Source: Gulosibacter chungangensis (GTDB taxonomy: Bacteria; Actinomycetota; Actinomycetes; Actinomycetales; Microbacteriaceae). From it: 64,000 nucleotides of DNA. Below are positions 36,721 through 44,450 of the stretch, in pieces. The stretch's first letter is position 1. Each line of letters starts with the position of its first letter. The translations under genes and the position numbers were made by a program. The notes under the pieces were generated by a model. That model had not been told where the DNA came from. It saw only the letters and a list, made by a program, of their open reading frames with translations, and did not search any database. Location: NCBI RefSeq assembly GCF_008831155.1, contig NZ_WBKB01000011.1:1-64000 (forward strand), in the 5' to 3' direction.

Positions 36721-38196
36721 CTACGGTCGGCGGCGGGGCCACTTTGCGTAGACCTTTTCGAGGAGTTCTTCCTCGGCGTTCGGGCCCGGTTTCACGCCGC
36801 CCGGAATTCCGGCGAAGAAGACCGCACCGACGAGCCACCACACCCCGAAGATGACCCACGGCTGCACGCCGAGCCCGGCGGGCATCCCCGGCAGGTAGAG
36901 CAGCACGAGGAACGCGGTGATCGCAACCGAGGTCGCTCCAACGACCACACCGAAGTTGCCCTTGCCACCGACGCGCAGTGGGCGTGGCATGTCGGGTTCG
37001 CGGCGGCGAAGAATCACGAAGGAGATCGAGACCAGCAGGTACGCGATCACGATCATCGGGGAACCCGCATCCACAATCCAACCGAGGGCCTTGTGGCCGA
37101 AGAATGGCGCGATCGTCGCAACCGCACCGAGCACGACCAGCGCGTTGACCGGGGTTCCGAACTTGGGGTGGAGCTTGCCGAGCCAGGCGGGGAGCATCCC
37201 ACCCTGCGCGAGCGAATACATCAGTCGCGAGGCACCCATCTGCAGCGAGTTCCACGAGGTGACGATGCCGGCGATACCGGCGGCGACCATCAGGTTGCCG
37301 AAGAACTGACCCCCGAAGAGCGTGGCCATGGCGTCGGCGGCGGGGAGGGTCGAGCCGGAGACCTCGTCGGGTGTGAGTGCCGAGGACACGGTGAGGATGA
37401 TCATGATGTACCAAGCCGCGGCGATGATCACCGAGATGAACGCGATGCGACCGGTCTTCTTCGGCGGCAGGTTCACCTCTTCGGCGGTCTGCGGAATCAC
37501 GTCGAAACCGACGAACATGAACGGCACGATCACAAGTACCGCGAAGAACCCGGTCCAGCCGTTATTAAAGAAGGGCTCCATCGTGGCGACTTCACCCGCG
37601 TTGAAGGATCCGAACAGCTGCAGGAAGCCGATCGCGAAGAGGAAGATCACTACGAACATCTGGAACGAGCCGGCGATTTTCACGCCGAAGATGTTGATGA
37701 TGGTGATGAGTACCGCGGTGACGGCGCCGACGAGTGCCCACGAGAGGTAGACGTCCGAGTCGCTGATGCTCCACAGGTGGAAGTGGTCGAGCGGCACGAC
37801 GTATTCCATCGCGGTGGGTAGCGCGACCGCTTCGAACGCCACCACGGTGGTGTAGCCGCCGGTGATGCCCCAGGAGCCAATGAACGACCAGCGCGGTCCG
37901 AGCGCACGCAGAATGTAGTTGTGCTCACCACCGGCCTTCGGCATCGCCGCAACCATTTCGGAGTAGACGAGGGCGACGACCGCCATCATCACACCACCGG
38001 CAAGCATTGCGGCGGCGGCTCCGAATGATCCGGCATCTTCGATCCAACCGCCGACGAGCGTGACCCAGCCAAAGCCGACCATTGCGCCGACACCGAGCGC
38101 GAGGGTTGACCAGGTTCCGAGTCCGCGCTTGAAGCCGGGACCCTTGTTGGGCGCTGGCGGTGAATTGTGAACCGTACGAGATTGCTGGATACTCAA
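36721..38196 (-). CDS. APC-superfamily amino acid/amine permease
   Basis: 491 residues with about 12 membrane helices. GLGTWSTLALGVGAMVGFGWVTLVGGWIEDAG, YSEMVAAMPKAGGEHNYILRALGPRWSF, FVGFDVIPQTAEEVNLPPKKTGR and ASRLMYSLAQGGMLPAWLGKLHPKFGTP are family blocks. It differs clearly from the permease at 24.2 kb, so the module is framed by two non-duplicate transporters. An operator-like palindrome shared with the CoA-transferase gene lies about 80 bases upstream of its ATG. Confidence 0.85.
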   Translation of the reverse strand: MSIQQSRTVHNSPPAPNKGPGFKRGLGTWSTLALGVGAMVGFGWVTLVGGWIEDAGSFGAAAAMLAGGVMMAVVALVYSEMVAAMPKAGGEHNYILRALGPRWSFIGSWGITGGYTTVVAFEAVALPTAMEYVVPLDHFHLWSISDSDVYLSWALVGAVTAVLITIINIFGVKIAGSFQMFVVIFLFAIGFLQLFGSFNAGEVATMEPFFNNGWTGFFAVLVIVPFMFVGFDVIPQTAEEVNLPPKKTGRIAFISVIIAAAWYIMIILTVSSALTPDEVSGSTLPAADAMATLFGGQFFGNLMVAAGIAGIVTSWNSLQMGASRLMYSLAQGGMLPAWLGKLHPKFGTPVNALVVLGAVATIAPFFGHKALGWIVDAGSPMIVIAYLLVSISFVILRRREPDMPRPLRVGGKGNFGVVVGATSVAITAFLVLLYLPGMPAGLGVQPWVIFGVWWLVGAVFFAGIPGGVKPGPNAEEELLEKVYAKWPRRRP

Positions 38197-38271
38197 GTAG
38201 CTGTCCCATCATTGCGACGCAGCGACACCTTGTGCCGCTGAAATTCCAAGAAAAAGCAGGCGTACTGACGT

Positions 38272-38291
38272 CTGCTAAATCGATTTTGCAT
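38272..38291. promoter_or_regulatory. operator-like palindrome, copy 2
   Basis: CTGCTAAATCGATTTTGCAT lies between the divergent permease and map genes. It shares TAAATCGATTTTGCA with the site at 23686-23700, and the symmetry extends to TGC/GCA at the edges. Confidence 0.6.
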
Positions 38292-38394
38292 CGCAGTGAC
38301 ACGCCTGTCAAGCGGTTGGGATGCACGGCCCGTTTCCGCGCGTATTTCGAGGCCCACTTTCGGCGACAGGTCTGGCACGGCCTAGACTTGAAGG

Positions 38395-39228
38395 ATGGCC
38401 TCGATCTACAAGACTCCTGACGAACTCCGCCTCATGGTCCCCGCGGGCATCCTCACCGCACAGGCGCTGGATGCCGTTGGCGAGGCGATTCGTCCGGGAA
38501 TTTCGACGCTCGAGCTGGATGCGATCGCCGAGCGGGTCATCCGCGACGGCGGGGGAGTGCCGAACTTCCAGCTCGTCGACGGCTACCACCACACGGTCTG
38601 CGCATCCGTGAATGACGCGATTGTGCACGGCATCCCGAACGAGACGCCGCTGAAGCCGGGCGATGTGGTCTCGATTGACTGCGGTGCGATGCTAGACGGC
38701 TGGAACGGCGACTCGGCGCGCACCTGGATTGTCCCTGGCGAGGTCGAGGGTGAGGATGCGGCGGGTTGGCTTTCCGAGGCGAACCGCGTGTCGGATGCGA
38801 CCCAGGCGGCAATGTGGGCCGGGATCGCGGCCGTGGCCTCGGCCCGGCACCTCAATGACGTGGGTACGGCGATTGAGGAAGCCACGAACGAGCAGCCGGG
38901 AACGCTTGGGATCCTCGAGAACTACACGGGCCACGGGATCGGCCGGAATATGCACGAGGAGCCGACGGTGTTCAACTACCGGGTGCGGCGTCGCGGCCCG
39001 GTCGTGAAAGCGGGCCTCGCGATCTGCATCGAGCCGATGCTCACCGGCGGCAGCGCTGACACTCTTGTAGATGATGATGACTGGACGGTGCGCAGCGCGG
39101 ACGGTTCGGTCGCGGCGCACTGGGAGCACACGGTGATTCGCCACAAAACGGGAATCTGGGTGACCACCGCGCACGACGGCGGCGCCGCAGGCCTCGCGGC
39201 CCACGGCGTCACCCCCGTCGCCCCGTAA
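38395..39228 (+). CDS. map: methionine aminopeptidase, type I
   Basis: 277 residues. Removes the initiator Met. The five metal ligands are in place: Asp in VSIDCG, Asp in GWNGDSARTW, His in TGHGIGRNMHEEP, Glu in CIEPML and Glu in HWEHTVI. It precedes infA as in other actinobacteria, but adk, often its upstream neighbour, is 18.7 kb away. Repeats and a separate promoter lie between map and infA. Confidence 0.95.
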   Translation: MASIYKTPDELRLMVPAGILTAQALDAVGEAIRPGISTLELDAIAERVIRDGGGVPNFQLVDGYHHTVCASVNDAIVHGIPNETPLKPGDVVSIDCGAMLDGWNGDSARTWIVPGEVEGEDAAGWLSEANRVSDATQAAMWAGIAAVASARHLNDVGTAIEEATNEQPGTLGILENYTGHGIGRNMHEEPTVFNYRVRRRGPVVKAGLAICIEPMLTGGSADTLVDDDDWTVRSADGSVAAHWEHTVIRHKTGIWVTTAHDGGAAGLAAHGVTPVAP

Positions 39229-39234
39229 ATCGGA

Positions 39235-39327
39235 GCGCGCTTCGATACGGTCGCTGCGCTCCCTACTCAGCGAGCCGCTCCTTTCGTTCCCCGAGTAGGA
39301 GCGGAGCGACGTATCGAGGGGCGCCCA
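39235..39327. repeat. pair of REP-like palindromes
   Basis: GCGCGCTTCGATACGGTCGCTGCGCTCCCTACTCAGCGAGC faces GTTCCCCGAGTAGGAGCGGAGCGACGTATCGAGGGGCG. The pair may also act as a terminator after map. Confidence 0.85.
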
Positions 39328-39337
39328 ATATCACATC

Positions 39338-39367
39338 TTGCGTAAATACGACGGGGCAACTTATACT
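39338..39367 (+). promoter_or_regulatory. promoter of the infA-rplQ operon
   Basis: TTGCGT and TATACT are spaced by 18 bases, a good sigma-70-type match, directly after the repeat pair. Confidence 0.6.
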
Positions 39368-39420
39368 CGATAGTCGGTGTGTTTCGGTGACGCTTTTGCG
39401 TTCGCAAAAACACCTGACTT

Positions 39421-39439
39421 CCGCATGACTGGCATGCGG
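39421..39439 (+). promoter_or_regulatory. small hairpin in the infA leader
   Basis: CCGCATGACTGGCATGCGG is a 7-bp perfect stem with a five-base loop, 30 bases before the infA start. It may influence translation initiation. Confidence 0.4.
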
Positions 39440-39468
39440 GCGTTCGACAAGCTAGCGACAGTGAGGCT

Positions 39469-39690
39469 ATGGCCAAGAAAGACGGCGTCATTGAGATCGA
39501 GGGCACAGTAGTCGAGGCATTGCCTAACGCAATGTTTCGGGTAGAGCTCTCGAACGGACACAAAGTGCTCGCGCACATTTCCGGAAAGATGCGGCAGCAC
39601 TACATCCGCATTCTCCCAGAAGACCGAGTGATCGTAGAGCTCAGCCCCTACGACCTCACGCGTGGGCGAATCGTCTACCGCTACAAGTAA
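39469..39690 (+). CDS. infA: translation initiation factor IF-1
   Basis: 73 residues, standard length, OB fold. [52 protein letters not shown] and [17 protein letters not shown] are diagnostic. GTGAGG precedes the start. It heads the alpha-operon section. Confidence 0.97.
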   Translation: MAKKDGVIEIEGTVVEALPNAMFRVELSNGHKVLAHISGKMRQHYIRILPEDRVIVELSPYDLTRGRIVYRYK

Positions 39691-39774
39691 GCAAGTCCCT
39701 CGCCCGGCCAGATAAGGAACGGCCGGCGCATCCCCGTGCCGGTACGAGGCCAGCGATACAAAGGAATATGACTC

Positions 39775-39888
39775 ATGAAGGTCAAGCCCTCCGTGAAGAA
39801 GATCTGTGACAGCTGCCGTGTGATTCGTCGTCACGGTCGCGTCATGGTGATCTGCTCGAACCCGCGCCACAAGCAGCGCCAGGGTTAA
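39775..39888 (+). CDS. rpmJ: 50S ribosomal protein L36
   Basis: A 37-residue protein beginning [20 protein letters not shown] and ending NPRHKQRQG. The zinc-ribbon ligands Cys11, Cys14, Cys27 and His32 are present, so this is the zinc-binding form. AAAGGAA precedes the ATG. It sits between infA and rpsM as expected. Confidence 0.96.
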   Translation: MKVKPSVKKICDSCRVIRRHGRVMVICSNPRHKQRQG

Positions 39889-40009
39889 GCACAACTCAAT
39901 ACTGAAGTCGCAGTGATAAGACGCTCGGGATACCGAGCTGACACCTCCGGGCGCGAGGCCGGGGCCCAGTCGCTGCACCAAACCTCAACACCAAACAGGA
40001 GACCACTCC

Positions 40010-40384
40010 ATGGCACGTCTAGCAGGCGTTGACCTCCCCCGCGAAAAGCGGACCGAGGTCGCTCTTACCTACATCTACGGCATCGGCCGTACCCGTGCGC
40101 TCAAGACGCTCGAAGTTACCGGCATTGACGGCAACACCCGCGTGAAGGACCTCACCGACGAACAGCTCGTGGCACTTCGTGACCACATCGAGGGGACGTA
40201 TCAGGTAGAGGGTGACCTCCGCCGTGAGGTTGCCGCCGACATTCGCCGCAAGGTCGAAATCGGTAGCTACCAGGGCATCCGTCACCGCCGTGGCCTTCCG
40301 GTTCACGGCCAGCGCACCAAGACCAACGCGCGTTCGCGCAAGGGTCCGAAGCGTACCGTCGCCGGCAAGAAGAAGGCGAAGTAA
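40010..40384 (+). CDS. rpsM: 30S ribosomal protein S13
   Basis: 124 residues. [53 protein letters not shown] and the Lys-rich end are family blocks. S13 lies in the 30S head and touches tRNA and the intersubunit bridge. AGGAGA precedes the start. Confidence 0.98.
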   Translation: MARLAGVDLPREKRTEVALTYIYGIGRTRALKTLEVTGIDGNTRVKDLTDEQLVALRDHIEGTYQVEGDLRREVAADIRRKVEIGSYQGIRHRRGLPVHGQRTKTNARSRKGPKRTVAGKKKAK

Positions 40385-40436
40385 CCCATCCGTCTTATCG
40401 GATGTGAGTGAACCGAATTTCGTAGGAGAGTAAGAA

Positions 40437-40832
40437 TTGGCTACCCCAAAGACTGCGCGCAAAACGCGTCGCAAGCAGAATAAGAACGTTGCCGTAGGTC
40501 AGGCGCACATCAAGTCGACCTTCAACAACACCATCATCTCGATCACCGACACCACCGGTGCCGTCATTAGCTGGGCATCCTCGGGTGGCGTTGGCTACAA
40601 GGGCTCGCGTAAGTCAACTCCGTTCGCCGCACAGCTGGCCGCTGAGGCAGCTGCTCGCCAGGCGCAGGAGCACGGCATGAAGAAGGTTGACGTCTTCGTG
40701 AAGGGCCCGGGCTCGGGTCGTGAAACCGCAATCCGTTCGCTCCAGGCTGCTGGCCTCGAGGTTGGACAGATCAGCGACGTTACCCCGCAGGCGCACAACG
40801 GTTGCCGCCCGCCGAAGCGCCGCCGCGTCTAA
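40437..40832 (+). CDS. rpsK: 30S ribosomal protein S11
   Basis: 131 residues from a TTG start that follows AGGAGAG; the first residues are [52 protein letters not shown] and [12 protein letters not shown] are the S11 blocks. rpsD, which follows S11 in some bacteria, is absent here, as in several other actinobacteria. Confidence 0.97.
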   Translation: MATPKTARKTRRKQNKNVAVGQAHIKSTFNNTIISITDTTGAVISWASSGGVGYKGSRKSTPFAAQLAAEAAARQAQEHGMKKVDVFVKGPGSGRETAIRSLQAAGLEVGQISDVTPQAHNGCRPPKRRRV

Positions 40833-40839
40833 TTGTGTC

Positions 40840-40877
40840 TAGTCGCCCGTACTCACGAGTGTGAGGCCGGGCGACTA
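40840..40877 (+). terminator. hairpin between rpsK and rpoA
   Basis: TAGTCGCCCG pairs with CGGGCGACTA, and CTCAC/GTGAG extends the stem inward. No T-run follows, so attenuation or processing is more likely than full termination. Confidence 0.45.
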
Positions 40878-40996
40878 CGCCGGTGACGACACCGGATTCC
40901 GATTGTCCTCCGCATCCTCCCTATCTCCCAGCAGGTCTTTCCTGTTGGATACGCCAAGCGTCATATAGCGGACGCTTTGCCGAAAGGAACCACACA

Positions 40997-41992
40997 GTGC
41001 TCATTGCACAGCGCCCCACACTCACCGAGGAGAACGTATCCGATCACCGCTCACGGTTCGTCATTGAGCCGCTAGAGCCGGGCTTCGGTTACACGCTCGG
41101 AAATTCGCTGCGTCGTACGCTGCTCAGCTCCATCCCCGGTGCGGCAGTCACGAGCATTCGTCTCGACAACGTTCAGCACGAATTCACCACCATCCCGGGT
41201 GTGAAGGAAGACGTTACGGAGATCATCCTGAACGTCAAGGGTTTGGTCGTCTCGAGCGAGCACGACGAGCCCATCACCGCGTACCTGCGCAAGACCGGTG
41301 CAGGTGAAGTTACCGCAGCGGACATCTCGGCTCCCGCCGGTGTTGAGATCCACAACCCGTCGCTGGTTATCGCGACGCTCAACGACGACGCAAAGTTCGA
41401 GCTCGAGCTCACCATTGAGCGCGGCCGCGGCTACGTGTCGGCACAGCAGAACCGTAACGAGTACTCGGACACCGGCCAGATTCCGGTTGACTCGATCTAC
41501 TCGCCGGTGCTGAAGGTTACCTACCGTGTTGAGGCCACCCGTGCGGGTGAGCGCACCGACTTCGACCGTCTCATCGTTGACGTTGAGACCAAGCCGTCGA
41601 TGGCTCCGCGTGACGCGATTGCTTCGGCAGGTACCACCCTCGTTGAGCTGTTCAGCCTCGCGCGTGAACTCAACGTCGAAGCAGAAGGTATCGAAATTGG
41701 CCCGGCCCCGGTCGAGCAGGTCATCAGCGATGAGCTCTCCATGAGCATCAACGACCTTGACCTTTCGGTGCGCTCCTACAACTGCCTCATGCGTGAGGGT
41801 GTGACGACTGTTTCGCAGCTCGTTGCGCTGAGCGAGAGCCAGCTTCTGAACATCCGCAACTTCGGCCAGAAGTCGGTGGACGAGGTACGCGACAAGCTCG
41901 CATCCCTCGGCCTCACCCTCAAGGACAGCGTTCCGGGCTTCGAAGGCACCCACTTCTACGGTGCTGGCGAAGACAGCGGCGAATACATCTAA
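40997..41992 (+). CDS. rpoA: RNA polymerase subunit alpha
   Basis: 331 residues from the GTG that follows GAAAGGAA. The N-terminal dimerisation domain has [31 protein letters not shown]. The C-terminal domain, which binds UP elements and activators, has [23 protein letters not shown] and [15 protein letters not shown]. Codons upstream in frame do not resemble the family. Confidence 0.98.
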   Translation: MLIAQRPTLTEENVSDHRSRFVIEPLEPGFGYTLGNSLRRTLLSSIPGAAVTSIRLDNVQHEFTTIPGVKEDVTEIILNVKGLVVSSEHDEPITAYLRKTGAGEVTAADISAPAGVEIHNPSLVIATLNDDAKFELELTIERGRGYVSAQQNRNEYSDTGQIPVDSIYSPVLKVTYRVEATRAGERTDFDRLIVDVETKPSMAPRDAIASAGTTLVELFSLARELNVEAEGIEIGPAPVEQVISDELSMSINDLDLSVRSYNCLMREGVTTVSQLVALSESQLLNIRNFGQKSVDEVRDKLASLGLTLKDSVPGFEGTHFYGAGEDSGEYI

Positions 41993-42031
41993 GCCGCACT
42001 AGCGGCCCGTACCTGAGAAAGAGAACTACGA

Positions 42032-42601
42032 ATGCCTAAGCCCAACAAGGGACCGCGCCTCGGAAGCGGCCCGTCTCACGAGCGTCTCCTGCTTGGCAAC
42101 CTCGCTGCGCAGCTGTTCACGCACAAGCGCATCCAGACCACCGAGACCAAGGCTAAGCGCCTGCAGCCGGTGGCCGAGCGCCTCGTGACTCACGCAAAGA
42201 AGGGCGACCTCGCAGCACGCCGTCGCGTGCTGCAGGTCATCACCGACCGCGGCGTCGTGCACGAGCTGTTCACCGAGATCGCTCCGCTGGTGGCTGAGCG
42301 TCCGGGTGGCTACACGCGCATCATCAAGACCGGCTACCGCAAGGGCGACAACGCTCCGATGGCCGTGATTGAGCTCGTGCTCGAGCCGGTTCAGTTCAAG
42401 AACAAGGCAGCTGCTCCCGCTGCGGACGCTCCCGTCGTTGAGGAAGCCGAAGAGACCGCTGAGGTCGAGGTAACCGAGGCAGACGAGGCTGCAGTTGAGG
42501 CTGCAGAGGCTTCGGCTGACGAGGCTGCTTCGGAAGAAGCTGCTGACGCTCCCGCCAAGGAAGCCGCTTCGGAAGAGGCTGCTGAGGAAGAGACCAAGTA
42601 G
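42032..42601 (+). CDS. rplQ: 50S ribosomal protein L17 with acidic tail
   Basis: 189 residues. Residues 1-120 are standard L17 ([55 protein letters not shown]). The remaining 65 or so form an Ala/Glu-rich low-complexity tail ([18 protein letters not shown]), absent in E. coli but seen in actinobacteria. It is the last gene of the operon; a terminator follows. Confidence 0.96.
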   Translation: MPKPNKGPRLGSGPSHERLLLGNLAAQLFTHKRIQTTETKAKRLQPVAERLVTHAKKGDLAARRRVLQVITDRGVVHELFTEIAPLVAERPGGYTRIIKTGYRKGDNAPMAVIELVLEPVQFKNKAAAPAADAPVVEEAEETAEVEVTEADEAAVEAAEASADEAASEEAADAPAKEAASEEAAEEETK

Positions 42602-42618
42602 TCTCCACTCGCGCTACG

Positions 42619-42658
42619 CAAGGAACCCCGCACTCCGGTGCGGGGTTCCTTGCTTTTC
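42619..42658 (+). terminator. terminator after rplQ
   Basis: CAAGGAACCCCGCAC and its complement form a 15-bp stem with loop TCCG, then CTTTTCC. Confidence 0.85.
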
Positions 42659-42680
42659 CGGCGAGTTCTGCGGTTCCTCT

Positions 42681-42770
42681 TGCCGCTTTTGCCGCTTTTG
42701 CCGCTTTTGCCGCTTTTGCCGCTTTTGCCGCTCTTGCCGCTTTTGCCGCTTTTGCCGCTTTTGCCGCTTT
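42681..42770. repeat. 9-bp tandem repeat, ten units
   Basis: TGCCGCTTT is repeated ten times (the sixth unit is TGCCGCTCT) right after the rplQ terminator. The run is open in one frame, but no ribosome site or recognisable protein supports translation. Confidence 0.9.
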
Positions 42771-42880
42771 TCCGCGCGCCCCGCGCCTTCTGTTGTCGTC
42801 TTTCCTTCTGCGGCTCGCTACCTGCCGCCTCGCGCGCCTCTGCAACCCCTCCTCCCAGCTGGGCGGCTAACCCACGCAGC

Positions 42881-43190
42881 TAACTCGCCACTCGATGCAG
42901 TTTTTCACTGCTCCCAGAGCGTCCAGTGACGAGTTGCTGCTCCGGTCCTCCGTAACTCGTCACTCGATGCTGTTGAAGCGGGCTGCGGCAGCATCTAGCG
43001 ACGAGTTATTGAGGCAGGTTCCGGTGAGTCGTCGATGGATGCTGTTGGTTGCGGCCGCGCCTACATCGAGTGACGAGTCTGCGGCGTGTCCCTCGGTAAC
43101 TCGTCAGTGAATGCTGCTGAAACGGCTCGCGGCAGCGTTTAGTGACGAGTTAGCGGGCCCGCCGCCCGTTAATTCGTCTATGGATGCTTG
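42881..43190. repeat. 72-bp tandem array of palindromic units
   Basis: Left arms of the type TAACTCGTCACTCGATGCTG begin at 42881, 42953, 43025, 43097 and (partial) 43170. Right arms of the type CAGCATCTAGCGACGAGTTA end near 42935, 43007, 43079 and 43151. The period is 72 bases, and each unit can fold into a hairpin of nearly 20 bp with an 11-20 base loop. The array fills most of the 640 bases between rplQ and the NrtR gene. Confidence 0.85.
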
Positions 43191-43196
43191 AAATTG

Positions 43197-43256
43197 ACTT
43201 TGGGTCACTATGACACTAACCTCGCTCTAACAGTTAGGGTGAAAATGACTCAAAGT
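43197..43256. promoter_or_regulatory. pair of inverted NrtR-operator-like sites
   Basis: ACTTTGGGTCACTATGACACTAAC-type site (43197-43220) and an inverted relative (43233-43256) match at 19 of 24 positions when one is reverse-complemented. The first contains GTCACTATGAC. The second covers the start codon of the regulator gene, which points to autoregulation. Confidence 0.55.
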
Positions 43257-44069
43257 ACTGAAGGTGCTGGCGCCAATATGACGAGCTTCAGCGACGACGA
43301 CGCGATGAACAGGTCCAATGCAAGCGAATCCTCCACGGCCACCAGCGAAGTCGGCCACACAAGCGAAACCGGCAGCAATACAACGCAAACCAACGACATC
43401 CGCCTCGCGGTGTCGACGGTGATCTTCGCGCTGCGCCCGGCCACGCATCCATCGAAGAAGTGGGACATCGTGATGCCGGTGGTCCGCCGCACGCGCGACC
43501 CGCACGAGGGGGAGTGGGCGCTGCCGGGCGGTTGGCTGCAAGCTGACGAAGGCCTCTCGGCCGCCGCGAGCCGCACCCTCGCCGAAACCACGGGCCTGCA
43601 TCCGGCCTACCTCGAACAGCTCTACGCGTTCGGTGCCGTCGATCGCTCGCCGACCCGGGTCGTCTCGGTCGTGTATTGGGCCCTCTTGCGGGCGGATGCG
43701 GTGGAAGAGCGAGCTGAGCTCGAAAACGTCGCCTGGTTCTCGGTTGACGGACTCTGGGGCCTCGCCTTCGACCACGATGAAATCGTGCAGTATGCGCTTT
43801 GGCGGCTGCAGAACAAGCTCGACTACAGCGGCATTGCGCAGGGCTTTTTGCCGGAGCTGTTCACGCTCTCTGATCTCCGTGAAGTGCACGAGGCCGTGCT
43901 CAATAGACCGCTCGACCCCGCGAACTTCCGCCGTCAAATCGAAAGTTCCAAAGAGATCGTGGCAACCGACGAATTTCGCAAGGGGAGTCACCGCCCGGCT
44001 CGGCTCTACCGGACGAACAGCGAGATCGCCCTCGCAAACCACGGCCCGCTCAAGCCAGAAACGCAGTAG
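43245..44069 (+). CDS. nrtR: NrtR-type Nudix-related regulator of NAD synthesis
   Basis: About 274 residues from the ATG inside the downstream operator-like site; longer and shorter in-frame starts exist. A Ser/Thr-rich N-terminus is followed by a Nudix domain with the degenerate box GGWLQADEGLSAAASRTLAETTGL, in which the catalytic Glu pattern (REUxEE) is lost. A winged-helix part follows with FTLSDLREVHEAVL and DPANFRRQIE. NrtR proteins bind ADP-ribose or related nucleotides and repress NAD genes; nadABC lie next to it. Confidence 0.85.
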   Translation: MTQSTEGAGANMTSFSDDDAMNRSNASESSTATSEVGHTSETGSNTTQTNDIRLAVSTVIFALRPATHPSKKWDIVMPVVRRTRDPHEGEWALPGGWLQADEGLSAAASRTLAETTGLHPAYLEQLYAFGAVDRSPTRVVSVVYWALLRADAVEERAELENVAWFSVDGLWGLAFDHDEIVQYALWRLQNKLDYSGIAQGFLPELFTLSDLREVHEAVLNRPLDPANFRRQIESSKEIVATDEFRKGSHRPARLYRTNSEIALANHGPLKPETQ

Positions 44070-44113
44070 CGCTTTGGTCTCGCCGAATGGGCCTTAGCGA
44101 GCGCGTGCCTAAC

Positions 44114-44286
44114 CATTGTCGTTTTCGCTAACCCGGGTCGGCCTACCGGCAATGCCTACAGCAAGCGGCAATACCTCCCTGTCCGACCCATTGCCGTTGT
44201 GGCTAACCCGGGTCGCAATAGCGGCAAGGGATGCAGGTAACGGCAATGGCGCCAACGCCAACGCCAACGCCAACGCCAATGCCAAC
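44114..44286. repeat. diverged direct/inverted repeats and a 6-bp microsatellite before nadA
   Basis: The 380 bases before nadA hold no gene. CATTGTCGTTTTCGCTAACC and CATTGCCGTTGTGGCTAACC type copies (44114 and 44189) match at 24 of 27 bases. CATTGCCGTT (44189-44198) has an exact inverted partner AACGGCAATG (44239-44248). A run of six GCCAAC units occupies 44251-44286. Confidence 0.8.
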
Positions 44287-44450
44287 GCCGCCCCGAATCT
44301 CAACGCCAACGCCGCCCCGACCTGAATCGCAGCGCCAAGGCCAACGTCAACACCAATCTCAACTTCAGTTCCGAACCCAACGCCAACCTCAGACCCAAAC
44401 CAAAGCAGCACAGCAGCTGCACACAAACCCAACGCAAAGAGGAGACACCG

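Noticed and set aside
36481-37821. 446-codon plus-strand frame opposite the second permease
   Set aside because: His/Asp/Glu/Arg-rich with no family features; the opposite strand is a clear transporter.
42638-42883. Small Leu/Pro-repeat protein after rplQ
   Set aside because: Starts inside the terminator stem and translates the TGCCGCTTT microsatellite.
42881-43190. CRISPR array
   Set aside because: Units are 72 bp contiguous palindromes without unique spacers of constant length, and no cas genes are present.
44116-44325. Small gene coding an Asn-Ala repeat before nadA
   Set aside because: The repeat is a 6-bp microsatellite in non-coding DNA; no ribosome site or homology.
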